From assembly GCF_026339875.1 (NCBI RefSeq), contig NZ_JAPEPZ010000001.1, positions 5,704,001 to 5,768,000 on the forward strand: a stretch of 64,000 nucleotides of DNA. Direction: 5' to 3'. Origin of the DNA: Streptomyces sp. NBC_01571 (GTDB lineage: Bacteria; Actinomycetota; Actinomycetes; Streptomycetales; Streptomycetaceae). Positions 49,929 through 56,516 of this stretch are shown here, one piece after another (within the stretch, counting starts at the first letter, position 1; each line of letters begins with the position of its first letter). Below the pieces are notes generated by a model. That model searched no databases, was not told the DNA's origin, and worked only from the letters and a program-made list of their open reading frames with translations. A program made the position numbers and the translations under genes.

Positions 49929-49951
49929 CACCTACCAGTCTTGGTAGGTGG
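49929..49951. repeat. Dispersed hairpin repeat, copy 1
   Basis: CACCTACCA-GTCT-TGGTAGGTG is a perfect 9-bp inverted repeat, 3 bp after the stop of the last gene of a minus-strand operon. Similar copies lie at about 50430 and 52601. Confidence 0.75.
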
Positions 49952-49954
49952 TGG

Positions 49955-50215
49955 TCAGTTCAGGTCGAGCAGATCGCGCAGCGTGCCGAGTGCCTCGTAG
50001 ACGTCCACGCGTGCGCTGTCGGTAGGCATGAGCACGTGGTCGGCAAGGGTCTGCACCACCCGCGCTGGCTGCCCGTCGAAGGTGAGCCAGTCGGCAGCGA
50101 GGGAGGCACGCCTACGGCCGGACACAGCAGCCTCAGCCAGGCGGACGGCAGCGAGGTAGGCAGGCTCACGCGAGGGGGCCAGGTACGGGGCCAGGGTGAG
50201 CAGGGGATCAGACAT
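49955..50215 (-). CDS. Hypothetical protein, element 2
   Basis: 86 aa. Mostly helical (SREPAYLAAVRLAEAAVSGRRRASLAADWLTFDGQPARVVQTLADHVLMPTDSARVDVYEALGTLRDLLDL). Overlaps the end of the preceding gene by 8 bp. Function unknown. Confidence 0.55.
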   Translation of the reverse strand: MSDPLLTLAPYLAPSREPAYLAAVRLAEAAVSGRRRASLAADWLTFDGQPARVVQTLADHVLMPTDSARVDVYEALGTLRDLLDLN

Positions 50216-50396
50216 AGTTCCCCCACTCGTCCTCGAACGTGTTCTCCCTGGTGCGCGGCGGGGTGTAGGCAGTGGCAGTGCCCTGGTCTATCCAGCCCTG
50301 CGCAACAGCGGACGGCACATTGCGCAGTATCTGCCCGCCGCTGAATACGGCGCCCTGGTAGGTGACTTGGAATCCGGCATTGATCTTGACGTACAT
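50208..50396 (-). CDS. Small beta-domain protein, phage-neck-like
   Basis: 62 aa. INAGFQVTYQGAVFSGGQILRNVPSAVAQGWIDQGTATAY has the small beta pattern (x-V-T-Y-x-G ... V-P-x-x-A-x-x-W) also seen in proteins near phage head genes, such as 23328-23543 of element 1. This resemblance is weak and only suggestive. Confidence 0.5.
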   Translation of the reverse strand: MYVKINAGFQVTYQGAVFSGGQILRNVPSAVAQGWIDQGTATAYTPPRTRENTFEDEWGNYV

Positions 50397-50429
50397 GGTG
50401 TTCCTCGTTTCTCAGCGCCAAGGGGCCGA

Positions 50430-50452
50430 CCACACACCGGTTTTGGTAGGTG
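50430..50452. repeat. Dispersed hairpin repeat, copy 2 (imperfect)
   Basis: CACACCGGTTTTGGTAGGTG is a weaker version of the same hairpin between the 50474 and 50396 genes. Confidence 0.55.
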
Positions 50453-50473
50453 GCCGACCCCCGGCGTAGTCGC

Positions 50474-51172
50474 TTATACGCCCTTGATGAAACTGTTGGT
50501 CGCACCGACAACCAGCCGCGCACGGTTGACCAGGTTGTCAGGCTCGCCATTCTCGGCGTAAGGGTCAGTGATGCCCATGGAATCCAGCGCGCCGAGAACC
50601 TGGGAGATTTCCTCAGAGCCTCGCGCGTGAGCATCGGCACGGGGCACATAGCCACCCCCGTACTCTCGCTGTTCGCCAGCCTTGAATAGCGCCAGGAAGG
50701 TGCGCACCTGGGCAGCCTGCCGGAATGCATCACGGGCAACGCGAGCGGCATTGTCAGCCTTGCGGTAGGCGTCAGCCGCAGTGCGCAGGGCGGCGCCAGC
50801 ATCGGGGACCAGATCCGGCACGGCAGCAGACCATGCGCGGAACAGGGCAGCGTCAGCGGCTCGCAGGTCCTCGTATAGCGCCTGGCGGGCGCCCAGGGCA
50901 CGGGCACGGCGCTTTTCAGCCTTGCCCAGTTCGGTGTCACCAGCGAACGGGTCCTTACCGGCACGGATGGCGGCAGCAGCGTTGCGCTTGTCGATCGCCT
51001 CGAAATGCGCCTTCCACATGGGGTCGAGCACGTCGTACTGCTCGGCCTCGAAATCCACCAGGCGCTCATAGGCAGCCTCGCGCGCTGCGTAGTGCTTGGC
51101 CACGTCGGCGGGTAGCTGAACGGGCGCCAGGTAGGTCGGAGTCGGGTCAACGAGCGGGATGTTGTCAGACAT
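50474..51172 (-). CDS. Coiled-coil protein P1, paralogue of 51244-52023
   Basis: 232 aa from ATG (MSDNIPLVDPTP). Almost all helix. It shares with its neighbour the block AREAAYERLVDFEAEQYDVLDPMWKAH ... IRAGKDPF, and the same helical phasing to about residue 170. The C-terminal part (about residues 175-232) is distinct. A tandem duplication of an unknown family. A scaffold or structural role is one possibility. Confidence 0.6.
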   Translation of the reverse strand: MSDNIPLVDPTPTYLAPVQLPADVAKHYAAREAAYERLVDFEAEQYDVLDPMWKAHFEAIDKRNAAAAIRAGKDPFAGDTELGKAEKRRARALGARQALYEDLRAADAALFRAWSAAVPDLVPDAGAALRTAADAYRKADNAARVARDAFRQAAQVRTFLALFKAGEQREYGGGYVPRADAHARGSEEISQVLGALDSMGITDPYAENGEPDNLVNRARLVVGATNSFIKGV

Positions 51173-51243
51173 TGGTATTCCTCTCGGCGCCAGTCGGCGC
51201 ATAGATGCGAATTTCAGCGGCAGTGCGCTTGGCGTGGCCGTGC

Positions 51244-52023
51244 TTACTGCTTCTCGGCGCCCGGGTCCACGTACTCAGCGTGGCCAGCCTTGACATGGGC
51301 GGCAGCGTGCGACTCGGCATGACGGCCAGTCAATTCAAGGACCTGTCCATTGGTCGCGCTGCGGATAGTGACTGCCTTGAATGTCGGCAGACGGCCGTAG
51401 CTGCTATCGATGGCGTTGACCTCAGCAGCGCCCCGCAGAGGCTTGCCGTATGGGTCAACGGCCGGTCCCTCGCTGGCAGTCATCGGCTCGGCGTCAGCGT
51501 GCTCCTGGTAATCGGTGTAAAGGGTCAGCTTGGCCCAGTTGGCGTGCCAGGAACGCAGCAGCAGGGCGGCCCCGTATTCGCCCCGCGCGCTGTCTGCGAC
51601 CTGCTGAGCCGCTATGTAGGCGTCTGCGGCCTCGGACACCCGCTGCTGAATGGCAGAGCCGATGGTGCCGAGTTCGAGCCGTACAGCCTGCTTCAGCGCG
51701 TTGTCAGCCTTGACCACCTCGGCCACCAGGGCGCGCAGTGCGCCGACCACACGGGGCCGCTCGTCACGGGCCTGCGCCAGCGCGGAAGGAACAGAAAGCG
51801 GGTCCGCACCATTGGCGACAGCCTCACGCCCGGCAGCCTCATCCTTGGCGGCATACGCCGCTTCCCAATTGGACGCCGTAAGTTCGGCGTGGTCCGCCTC
51901 GAAATCGGCCCAGCGCCCATACGCAGCCTCGCGAGCGTCGTACAACTTGTGCACGCTCTTGGGCATCAGCGACTTGGGCGGTAGACCAGTGATGTCGGGG
52001 GAGTGGAAAATCTCGTCAGACAC
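51244..52023 (-). CDS. Coiled-coil protein P2, paralogue of 50474-51172
   Basis: 259 aa from ATG (MSDEIFHSPDITGLPPKSLM). It shares DAREAAYGRWADFEADHAELTASNWEAAYAAKDEAAGREAVANGADPL with P1 and has a longer C-terminus (about residues 195-259) with a short beta-rich region (ATNGQVLELTGRHAESHAAAHVKAGHA). Function unknown; not found outside such elements to my knowledge, but this needs a search. Confidence 0.6.
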   Translation of the reverse strand: MSDEIFHSPDITGLPPKSLMPKSVHKLYDAREAAYGRWADFEADHAELTASNWEAAYAAKDEAAGREAVANGADPLSVPSALAQARDERPRVVGALRALVAEVVKADNALKQAVRLELGTIGSAIQQRVSEAADAYIAAQQVADSARGEYGAALLLRSWHANWAKLTLYTDYQEHADAEPMTASEGPAVDPYGKPLRGAAEVNAIDSSYGRLPTFKAVTIRSATNGQVLELTGRHAESHAAAHVKAGHAEYVDPGAEKQ

Positions 52024-52044
52024 AGTGAATCTCCATTTCGCGCC

Positions 52045-52293
52045 CTACGGCGCATAGGTGGTTAGCTCCTGGGCAACACGCGCCCGGTATCCAGTGGTAG
52101 TTACTGCGTCACGGCGCAGCGGGCATTCCGAGTTGCGCCGGTGCGACCAATGGGGGCGCTTGTTGGTGTGCACCTGTAGCGATACAGGCGCAAGGCATCT
52201 GGGGCACATGAACGGCGCAGCGTCAGCGGGTGCATCCTCTGCGCTGTAGATGTCCATGAGGGACAGCGAGAGAGCGAACAACATTCGGCACAC
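52045..52293 (-). CDS. Zinc-ribbon protein, CoiA-like
   Basis: 82 aa if started at GTG 52293 (ATG at 52284 and 52257 are alternatives; AGAGGTGAG lies just upstream). MCPRCLAPVSLQVHTNKRPHWSHRRNSECPLRRD has the CxxC ... HxxxH ... C pattern of the competence-protein CoiA N-terminus. May bind zinc and DNA. Confidence 0.55.
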   Translation of the reverse strand: MCRMLFALSLSLMDIYSAEDAPADAAPFMCPRCLAPVSLQVHTNKRPHWSHRRNSECPLRRDAVTTTGYRARVAQELTTYAP

Positions 52294-52322
52294 TCACCTC
52301 TTGCCCTGGCGTGAGCGGCCCA

Positions 52323-52583
52323 TCAGCGCGCCATGAATGCACTGGCCGTCTGATGCTTCGCACGAATGGCGTTCATCATGGCTGCCTGTGACTGGGTCAG
52401 GGCTGCAAGGTGGCGGGTTAGCTCGGCCAGGGCGGCAACTGCGTCCAGGTCAAGGGAATCGTCCTGCTCGATCGATTCGGCCAGCGATGCTGCAACCTGC
52501 TCGACCGCGAAACGAGCGGCAGTGCTCGGGCTGTTCGGCCGGGCGTACTTGGGTGCGATGTCAGCGGGTGTGGGTGTCGTCAT
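52323..52583 (-). CDS. Small helical protein
   Basis: 86 aa from ATG. TPADIAPKYARPNSPSTAARFAVEQVAASLAESIEQDDSLDLDAVAALAELTRHLAALTQSQAAMMNAIRAKHQTASAFMAR is helical and slightly acidic. The 5' region carries the third hairpin repeat. Function unknown. Confidence 0.55.
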   Translation of the reverse strand: MTTPTPADIAPKYARPNSPSTAARFAVEQVAASLAESIEQDDSLDLDAVAALAELTRHLAALTQSQAAMMNAIRAKHQTASAFMAR

Positions 52584-52600
52584 GGTGGATTCCCAGGGGT

Positions 52601-52623
52601 AGGCACCTACCAGTTTTGGTAGG
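52601..52623. repeat. Dispersed hairpin repeat, copy 3
   Basis: CACCTACCA-GTTT-TGGTAGGTG, perfect 9-bp inverted repeat, between the small genes 52583 and 52628. The stem sequence is the same as in copy 1. Confidence 0.75.
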
Positions 52624-52627
52624 TGGC

Positions 52628-52861
52628 TCAGCGAGTGAAATGGGTTGTCGCGCTGGCCGTCGCACAGAGGGCAGCCAGGGTGGTGAATACGGCGAGCAGC
52701 ATGGGCGCTCCGATTTGCAGACTGGGAACGGTCGTGGACGGGCGGCGCAGCGCGTTGACCAGCGAGAATGCCCGAGCCGGCGAGGGGTGATCGTTTGCGT
52801 GAGCAGCGAGCAGGGCGCCCAGGCTGGCGGAAAACAAAAAGGCCCGTAGGCACCGGTTCAC
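52628..52861 (-). CDS. Possible small membrane peptide, start uncertain
   Basis: The frame is open over 77 codons, but the only good ribosome site (CGGAGCGCCC) precedes an internal ATG giving a 24-aa peptide MLLAVFTTLAALCATASATTHF. The upstream half overlaps a hairpin (52852-52908). A single-pass membrane peptide is more likely than the full frame. Confidence 0.35.
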   Translation of the reverse strand: MNRCLRAFLFSASLGALLAAHANDHPSPARAFSLVNALRRPSTTVPSLQIGAPMLLAVFTTLAALCATASATTHFTR

Positions 52862-52908
52862 TTCGACCTGTCCTGCACGACAGGGAGTGAATCCGGGCCC
52901 ACGGGCCT
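52852..52908 (-). terminator. Imperfect long hairpin
   Basis: AGGCCCGTAGG and CCCACGGGCCT pair around a loop of about 35 nt that itself folds. Lies after the 53088 gene on the minus strand. Confidence 0.45.
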
Positions 52909-52986
52909 AGATCATGGGTGAGACTCGGTTTCAGGGGGTGCAGCCCTACCAGTTGTCTCGGGGCGCGTGGCGCCCTCGAACATATC

Positions 52987-53008
52987 TAGCGGTTCGATCG
53001 CACTTCCG
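52987..53008. repeat. 22-bp near-identical repeat, copy A
   Basis: CTAGCGGTTCGATCGCACTTCC, 20/22 identical to copy B (54459-54480). The inner part GCGAT-CGA-ATCGC is palindromic in copy B. Possibly an operator; a coding explanation in an overlapping frame is not excluded. Confidence 0.55.
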
Positions 53009-53087
53009 TCGTGAACCGCCATACGGCCTACAGACAGCCGAACGCAGGCGCCCTGGCTGGATTCCCCAGGGCGAGACTGAGAGGCGC

Positions 53088-53249
53088 TCAGCGAGCCATA
53101 CGGCAGGCTTGACACCGGATTACGCGCATGCTGGCGGCGTACTCGACCGGTCCCTTACAGCTCACACAGCGCAGGCAGTCAGCGCAATACGGCGGACCGT
53201 CAGCGGGTAGGGCCAGGTAACAGATTCGGCAGGGCTTGACCTTATGCAC
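53088..53249 (-). CDS. Zinc-ribbon protein
   Basis: 53 aa from GTG. CRICYLALPADGPPYCADCLRCVSCKGPVEYAASMRVIRCQACRMAR contains four CxxC pairs, fitting two zinc ribbons. The start overlaps the end of the preceding gene (GTGCATAA), so it is coupled. Function unknown. Confidence 0.6.
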   Translation of the reverse strand: MHKVKPCRICYLALPADGPPYCADCLRCVSCKGPVEYAASMRVIRCQACRMAR

Positions 53250-53670
53250 TGGCCCCCGCCTTTCGCTGGGCCCGGTAAAAGGCAGTCTTGCAGCGAGGGG
53301 CACAGAACCGGCGCGGACGACCCCGGCCACCCTCGTTACCGACCCATTCTCCGCAGTGCTCGCAGCAGTGGTCCTGACGCTCGCCGTCGGCGCTATTCGC
53401 TGCCCATGCCTGCTCGTTCTGGAGTTCCGCGCAGTCAGCGTCCGCCTGCTCGTCAAAGTCGCAGTAAGTCTGGTTCCCTCTCAGCGGACGGAAGGACTTG
53501 CCACATAGGCGGCAGACCTTGTCAGCGGGTTTGGGCTGCGCTTCCTTCCATGCTCGCTGTCGGCACGGGTCAGAGCAGTACCGGCGGTCGGCGCGGACGT
53601 CACGGCCGGTGTGTGACTCGCTGGGCAGCCAGGTTCCGCAGTACGCGCAGTCGTAGCGTCGTTCGCTCAT
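53242..53670 (-). CDS. Triple zinc-finger protein (treble-clef type)
   Basis: 142 aa. Three segments with CxxC and a following C-x3-C: YDCAYCGTWLPSES...YCSDPCRQRAWKEA; CRLCGKSFRPLRGNQTYC; CCEHCGEWVGNEGGRGRPRRFCAPRCKTAFYRA. The last matches the 54059 protein. Likely nucleic-acid or protein binding. First gene of a small zinc-protein operon. Confidence 0.65.
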   Translation of the reverse strand: MSERRYDCAYCGTWLPSESHTGRDVRADRRYCSDPCRQRAWKEAQPKPADKVCRLCGKSFRPLRGNQTYCDFDEQADADCAELQNEQAWAANSADGERQDHCCEHCGEWVGNEGGRGRPRRFCAPRCKTAFYRAQRKAGASA

Positions 53671-53801
53671 GGTGTGTTCCCTAAATCAGATTGCGGAACG
53701 GGTCCTGGTTACTCCCTAAGAATCATTAGGAAGTATGTAGGATGTGTTTTGTAATCAGAATAAAGAAACCAACTACAGCAAGTAGTCGCCTCTCTCGCTG
53801 T
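53671..53801 (-). promoter_or_regulatory. AT-rich promoter region of zinc-protein operon
   Basis: The most A+T-rich stretch of the element (GGAAGTATGTAGGATGTGTTTTGTAATCAG). A short inverted repeat CCTAA-GAATCA-TTAGG lies at 53715-53732. Confidence 0.45.
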
Positions 53802-54059
53802 CTAGGAAGCCTTCCGCTCTGCGTACGCATACTTGCGGCAGTTGTCCGAGCAGTACCGGCGCGGGCGGCCCATACCGCTGTTGGCCAGCGGGTTTCCGCA
53901 TCGCTGGCAGCTTCCCTCGGCGTCCACAGCGCGCAGCGCACTGGCTATTTCCTGGTGTGTGCGGGCGGCATCCTCGTTGGTGCCGACCAGTTCCCACAGG
54001 GTCGACTCAGCTACGCGCAGTAGTGAAATGAGCTGCTGACGGGTCATCAGTTCCGTCAT
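53802..54059 (-). CDS. Zinc-finger protein with helical N-terminus
   Basis: 85 aa. A helical front (MTRQQLISLLRVAESTLWELVGTNEDAARTHQEIASAL) is followed by CQRCGNPLANSGMGRPRRYCSDNCRKYAYAERKA, the same treble-clef finger as in the 53670 protein. Suggests gene family expansion in the element. Confidence 0.65.
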   Translation of the reverse strand: MTELMTRQQLISLLRVAESTLWELVGTNEDAARTHQEIASALRAVDAEGSCQRCGNPLANSGMGRPRRYCSDNCRKYAYAERKAS

Positions 54060-54084
54060 CCTTTCGTCAATACGGCATTTCTTG

Positions 54085-54201
54085 CGTCAGGGTTACGGCA
54101 TGACAGGGTGTTATTTCGTCGCCCATACGTCATGGCTGGCATGGCAGAACATGACGAAATAGGGCCAGAGAAAAGCCACCCAGCGCGATGCCAGGTGGCT
54201 T
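54085..54201 (-). terminator. Terminator and long inverted repeat
   Basis: AAGCCACC-N13-GGTGGCTT (54173-54201) ends the 54221 gene. Further left, ATTTCGTC and GACGAAAT are inverted repeats about 33 bp apart. The stretch contains no gene. Confidence 0.55.
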
Positions 54202-54220
54202 GATCTCAGAATCTCGGATT

Positions 54221-54409
54221 TCAGGCTGGAACTAGTCCGGCCTTTCGCTTGGCCTGCTTCTCAGCGTGGATGCCGAGCAGGGCCAGCCGGTGCGCCTGCT
54301 TCGCTGGGTCGTTGTCCAGGTTGGACTTGAACGCGCGGACCAGGCGGCCACGGTGGGAGTTCTCGCGCTCCCACGACATGATCACGTTGAGCATTTCCTC
54401 TGCTGCCAC
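54221..54409 (-). CDS. Small helical protein
   Basis: 62 aa from GTG after GAGGAGAG. AAEEMLNVIMSWERENSHRGRLVRAFKSNLDNDPAKQAHRLALLGIHAEKQAKRKAGLV is helical and basic. Function unknown; lies between terminator and integrase gene. Confidence 0.55.
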   Translation of the reverse strand: MAAEEMLNVIMSWERENSHRGRLVRAFKSNLDNDPAKQAHRLALLGIHAEKQAKRKAGLVPA

Positions 54410-54458
54410 GGTGTCTCTCCTCAGACCGGTGTGACTGCCTACGGGTGTAACTAGCGAT

Positions 54459-54480
54459 TCGATCGCACTTTCATAATGCG
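54459..54480. repeat. 22-bp near-identical repeat, copy B
   Basis: CTAGCGATTCGATCGCACTTTC, upstream of the 54409 gene; contains the palindrome GCGATTCGATCGC read as GCGAT-N3-ATCGC on the other strand. See copy A (52987). Confidence 0.55.
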
Positions 54481-54526
54481 GAAGATTACTTCCGAAATCC
54501 TGTGCGCCTGTCAGCGGGCATAAAAG

Positions 54527-54567
54527 CGCCCCGCCCACCGGATCCACCAGGGACCCAGCGAACGGGG
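54527..54567 (-). terminator. Terminator after the integrase gene
   Basis: GCGCCCCG and CGGGGCGC pair across about 25 nt, between the integrase stop (54591) and the next gene. Confidence 0.65.
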
Positions 54568-54590
54568 CGCAGAGGGGCGCTCAGGGGCGC

Positions 54591-56135
54591 CTAGGCGTCC
54601 AGTAGGTCCTCCAGTGCCACGGCCTGTAGGGCAGCCTCAGCGGGGTCAGCGTCGCGCACCCATGCCGGACCGGCGAACGCCAGCGCCAGCCGCTCAGGGT
54701 CGAACCGGCGAGCCTTGCCAGGCGCCAGGGGCGCGATGATCACGCGTGCGCCCAGGTCGGCGAGCAGGGTCCGGCGCCCCGACTCGTCGCGCTGCTCCCA
54801 CTCGTCGGCAACCGTGACCCCCGTGTCTTCCCAGCGCCCTACAGCGTGCTCAGCCTCGGTCCGTAGCTCAGCCTCGCGCCGTTCCAGCGCGTCCACCTGG
54901 GCCATGGCCAGACGCCACGTCCGGCCACCAGCGGGCAGGTGCGGGATGCTGGCAGACAGGTTGTCCAACTGTGCTGTGACGTCTGCGAGTTGGAGCACTG
55001 CGGACCCGTCCGGCTCGACCCAGCGAGCAAAGCTGAACGTCCCAAATCGCTTCAGGAAGTCGGCAGTTACGTGCTCTTCCAGCAGGCGCGCGATGATCAC
55101 GTTAGGTGCGTGCGCTCCGCGCTTGCCCACGCCTGCCCGGCATACGTACGTGCTGTAGTCCTTGCCGTCGACGGCTCGGCGCTGGCGGTACATGGGCCCA
55201 TCGCACAGCGAGCAGCGAGCGACGTGCAGCAACAGCGCCTTGCCGGACCGCTCAGCGCCACGGCCCACAGACTTCCCGTCGATGATGCTCCGCACGGTCT
55301 GCCACGTCTCGGCGTCCAGGATGGCCGGACCGGCGCTCACAGGGTTGTTCTCGGCGTCTAGAACAGCCTTGTTCGTCAGCGCGCTGCGCCTGGTGCCCGG
55401 AGTCGCCTGTACGGCCCAGCCACGGACGGTAGGCGTGTACAGGACATCCCGCAGGGTTGTGGAGTGCCAACGCTGCCCGCGCAGCTTCCGGCCGTCTCGC
55501 TGGCGCGCATGCTCCGCCGGGGGCAGGACTCCGCGCGTGTTCAGCTCCTCGGCGAGACCCGTGAGGCTTCCGCCATGGTTCATCAGCCGGTCGGCGCATT
55601 CACGCAGGATGGCTGCCGCTGGCTCGTCTATAACCCATCGCTTGTTATTCACCGGACCAGTCACGGCGTAGCCATACGGCGCGATGCCGCCCAGGTGGTT
55701 GCCCTTTGATCGAAAGTGTTCCTTGCTCGCTGTGATTCGGTCCGTAATCATTTTTCGCTCATGTTCGGCAAACGCAGCAAGAACACCGATAATCAATCCT
55801 GCGTTCTCCGGTGACACCAGATTGTCAGCGGTGACGATTGCTGCTCGCATAGTCTTGGCTGCGTCGAGCAAGCGGTAGAACTCCAGGGAGCTGCGGGCGA
55901 AGCGGTCGAGTTTGGCGGCCAGCACGTAGTCACAGCGGGGGAGCCAGGAAAGGACTTCCCGCATGCCGGGCCGGTCCTCCAGCTTGCTCGCGCCGCTGAT
56001 GTTGGCGTCCGTGGCGATATGGACGACGTTCCACCCGCGCTGTTCGGCGTAGGCCTTGCATGCTGCTATGCGGTGGTCGGGCGCCTCATCTGCGAAAAGG
56101 CGGCTGAGTCGGTCGTAGATGACGACTGTTGGCAC
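54591..56135 (-). CDS. int: Large serine integrase of element 2
   Basis: 514 aa from GTG 56135 after AGAGGGAGCAACC. The catalytic domain has VVIYDRLSRLFADEAPDHRIAAC (catalytic Ser11) and VLAAKLDRFARSSLEFYR. The recombinase region has GGIAPYGYAVTGP and the zinc ribbon CSLCDGPMYRQR ... YVCRAG. A coiled coil near the C-terminus follows. The start codon is about 60 bp from the attR core. It is unrelated in close sequence to the integrase of element 1 and targets a different site of the same host gene. Confidence 0.95.
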   Translation of the reverse strand: MPTVVIYDRLSRLFADEAPDHRIAACKAYAEQRGWNVVHIATDANISGASKLEDRPGMREVLSWLPRCDYVLAAKLDRFARSSLEFYRLLDAAKTMRAAIVTADNLVSPENAGLIIGVLAAFAEHERKMITDRITASKEHFRSKGNHLGGIAPYGYAVTGPVNNKRWVIDEPAAAILRECADRLMNHGGSLTGLAEELNTRGVLPPAEHARQRDGRKLRGQRWHSTTLRDVLYTPTVRGWAVQATPGTRRSALTNKAVLDAENNPVSAGPAILDAETWQTVRSIIDGKSVGRGAERSGKALLLHVARCSLCDGPMYRQRRAVDGKDYSTYVCRAGVGKRGAHAPNVIIARLLEEHVTADFLKRFGTFSFARWVEPDGSAVLQLADVTAQLDNLSASIPHLPAGGRTWRLAMAQVDALERREAELRTEAEHAVGRWEDTGVTVADEWEQRDESGRRTLLADLGARVIIAPLAPGKARRFDPERLALAFAGPAWVRDADPAEAALQAVALEDLLDA

Positions 56136-56194
56136 GGTTGCTCCCTCTGGTCTTGCGCCCGCTGAGTGTACGTGTACGGCTAAGCCGTTCATGT

Positions 56195-56199
56195 GGGCG
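56195..56199. other. attR core of element 2 (GGGCG)
   Basis: GGGCG followed by the cpaF His-box sequence GCTGCGGAACGG. Left of it is element sequence (GCTAAGCCGTTCATGT), one arm of the reconstructed attP. Confidence 0.88.
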
Positions 56200-56516
56200 G
56201 CTGCGGAACGGTGCACGCGAACGCGGCGGCACAGGTACCGGCCCGTCTGGAGGCCCTGGGCACCGCCGCCGGGCTCGACAGGGCCGCCCTGCACAGCCAG
56301 TTGGCGGCGGCGCTGTCAGTGGTCCTGCATCTCGTGCGCGATCGGGCGGGGCGACGGCGCATCGCCGAGGTGCACGTCCTGGAGCGCGATCCGTCGGGGC
56401 TGGTGGTGACGGTGCCGGCGCTGCGGTGGGGCGCACTGGCGTTCGCGTACGAACCGGGTTGGGAGCGGCTGCGGGAGCTGCTCCACGAGGGAAGCGAGGG
56501 GAGCGGACCGTGGTGA
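56200..56516 (+). pseudogene. cpaF: cpaF/tadA secretion ATPase, fragment 3 (3' part)
   Basis: Last part: GCGTVHANAAAQVPARLEALGTAAGLDRAALHSQLAAALSVVLHLVRDRAGRRRIAEVHVLER, normal CpaF C-terminus with the His box. In this strain it could only be translated from a start inside element 2, such as GTG 56193. Its stop overlaps the tadB start (GTGA), so tadB translation was coupled to cpaF in the intact operon. Confidence 0.93.

Larger units (their letters stand above)
47233..56199. mobile_element. Element 2: small serine-integrase element (satellite-like)
   Basis: About 9.0 kb between the GGGCG cores. The reconstructed attP has long imperfect inverted arms: GTGTACGGCTAAGCCGTTCA on one side and, read inversely, GTGTATGGTTGACCCGATCA on the other. 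It contains about 16 genes, nearly all on the minus strand, ending in a serine integrase. No capsid, terminase, relaxase or replication initiator gene was recognised, so a phage satellite, a degenerate AICE or a new kind of integrative element is possible. Confidence 0.88.

Noticed and set aside
52912..53022. Possible 36-codon minus-strand gene overlapping repeat copy A
   Set aside because: No ribosome site and it ends in the long hairpin; the similarity to the frame over copy B follows from the DNA repeat.
47228..56199. Element 2 as an insertion sequence or composite transposon
   Set aside because: No transposase, terminal inverted repeats or target duplication beyond the 5-bp att core; the serine integrase and attP arms explain the ends.
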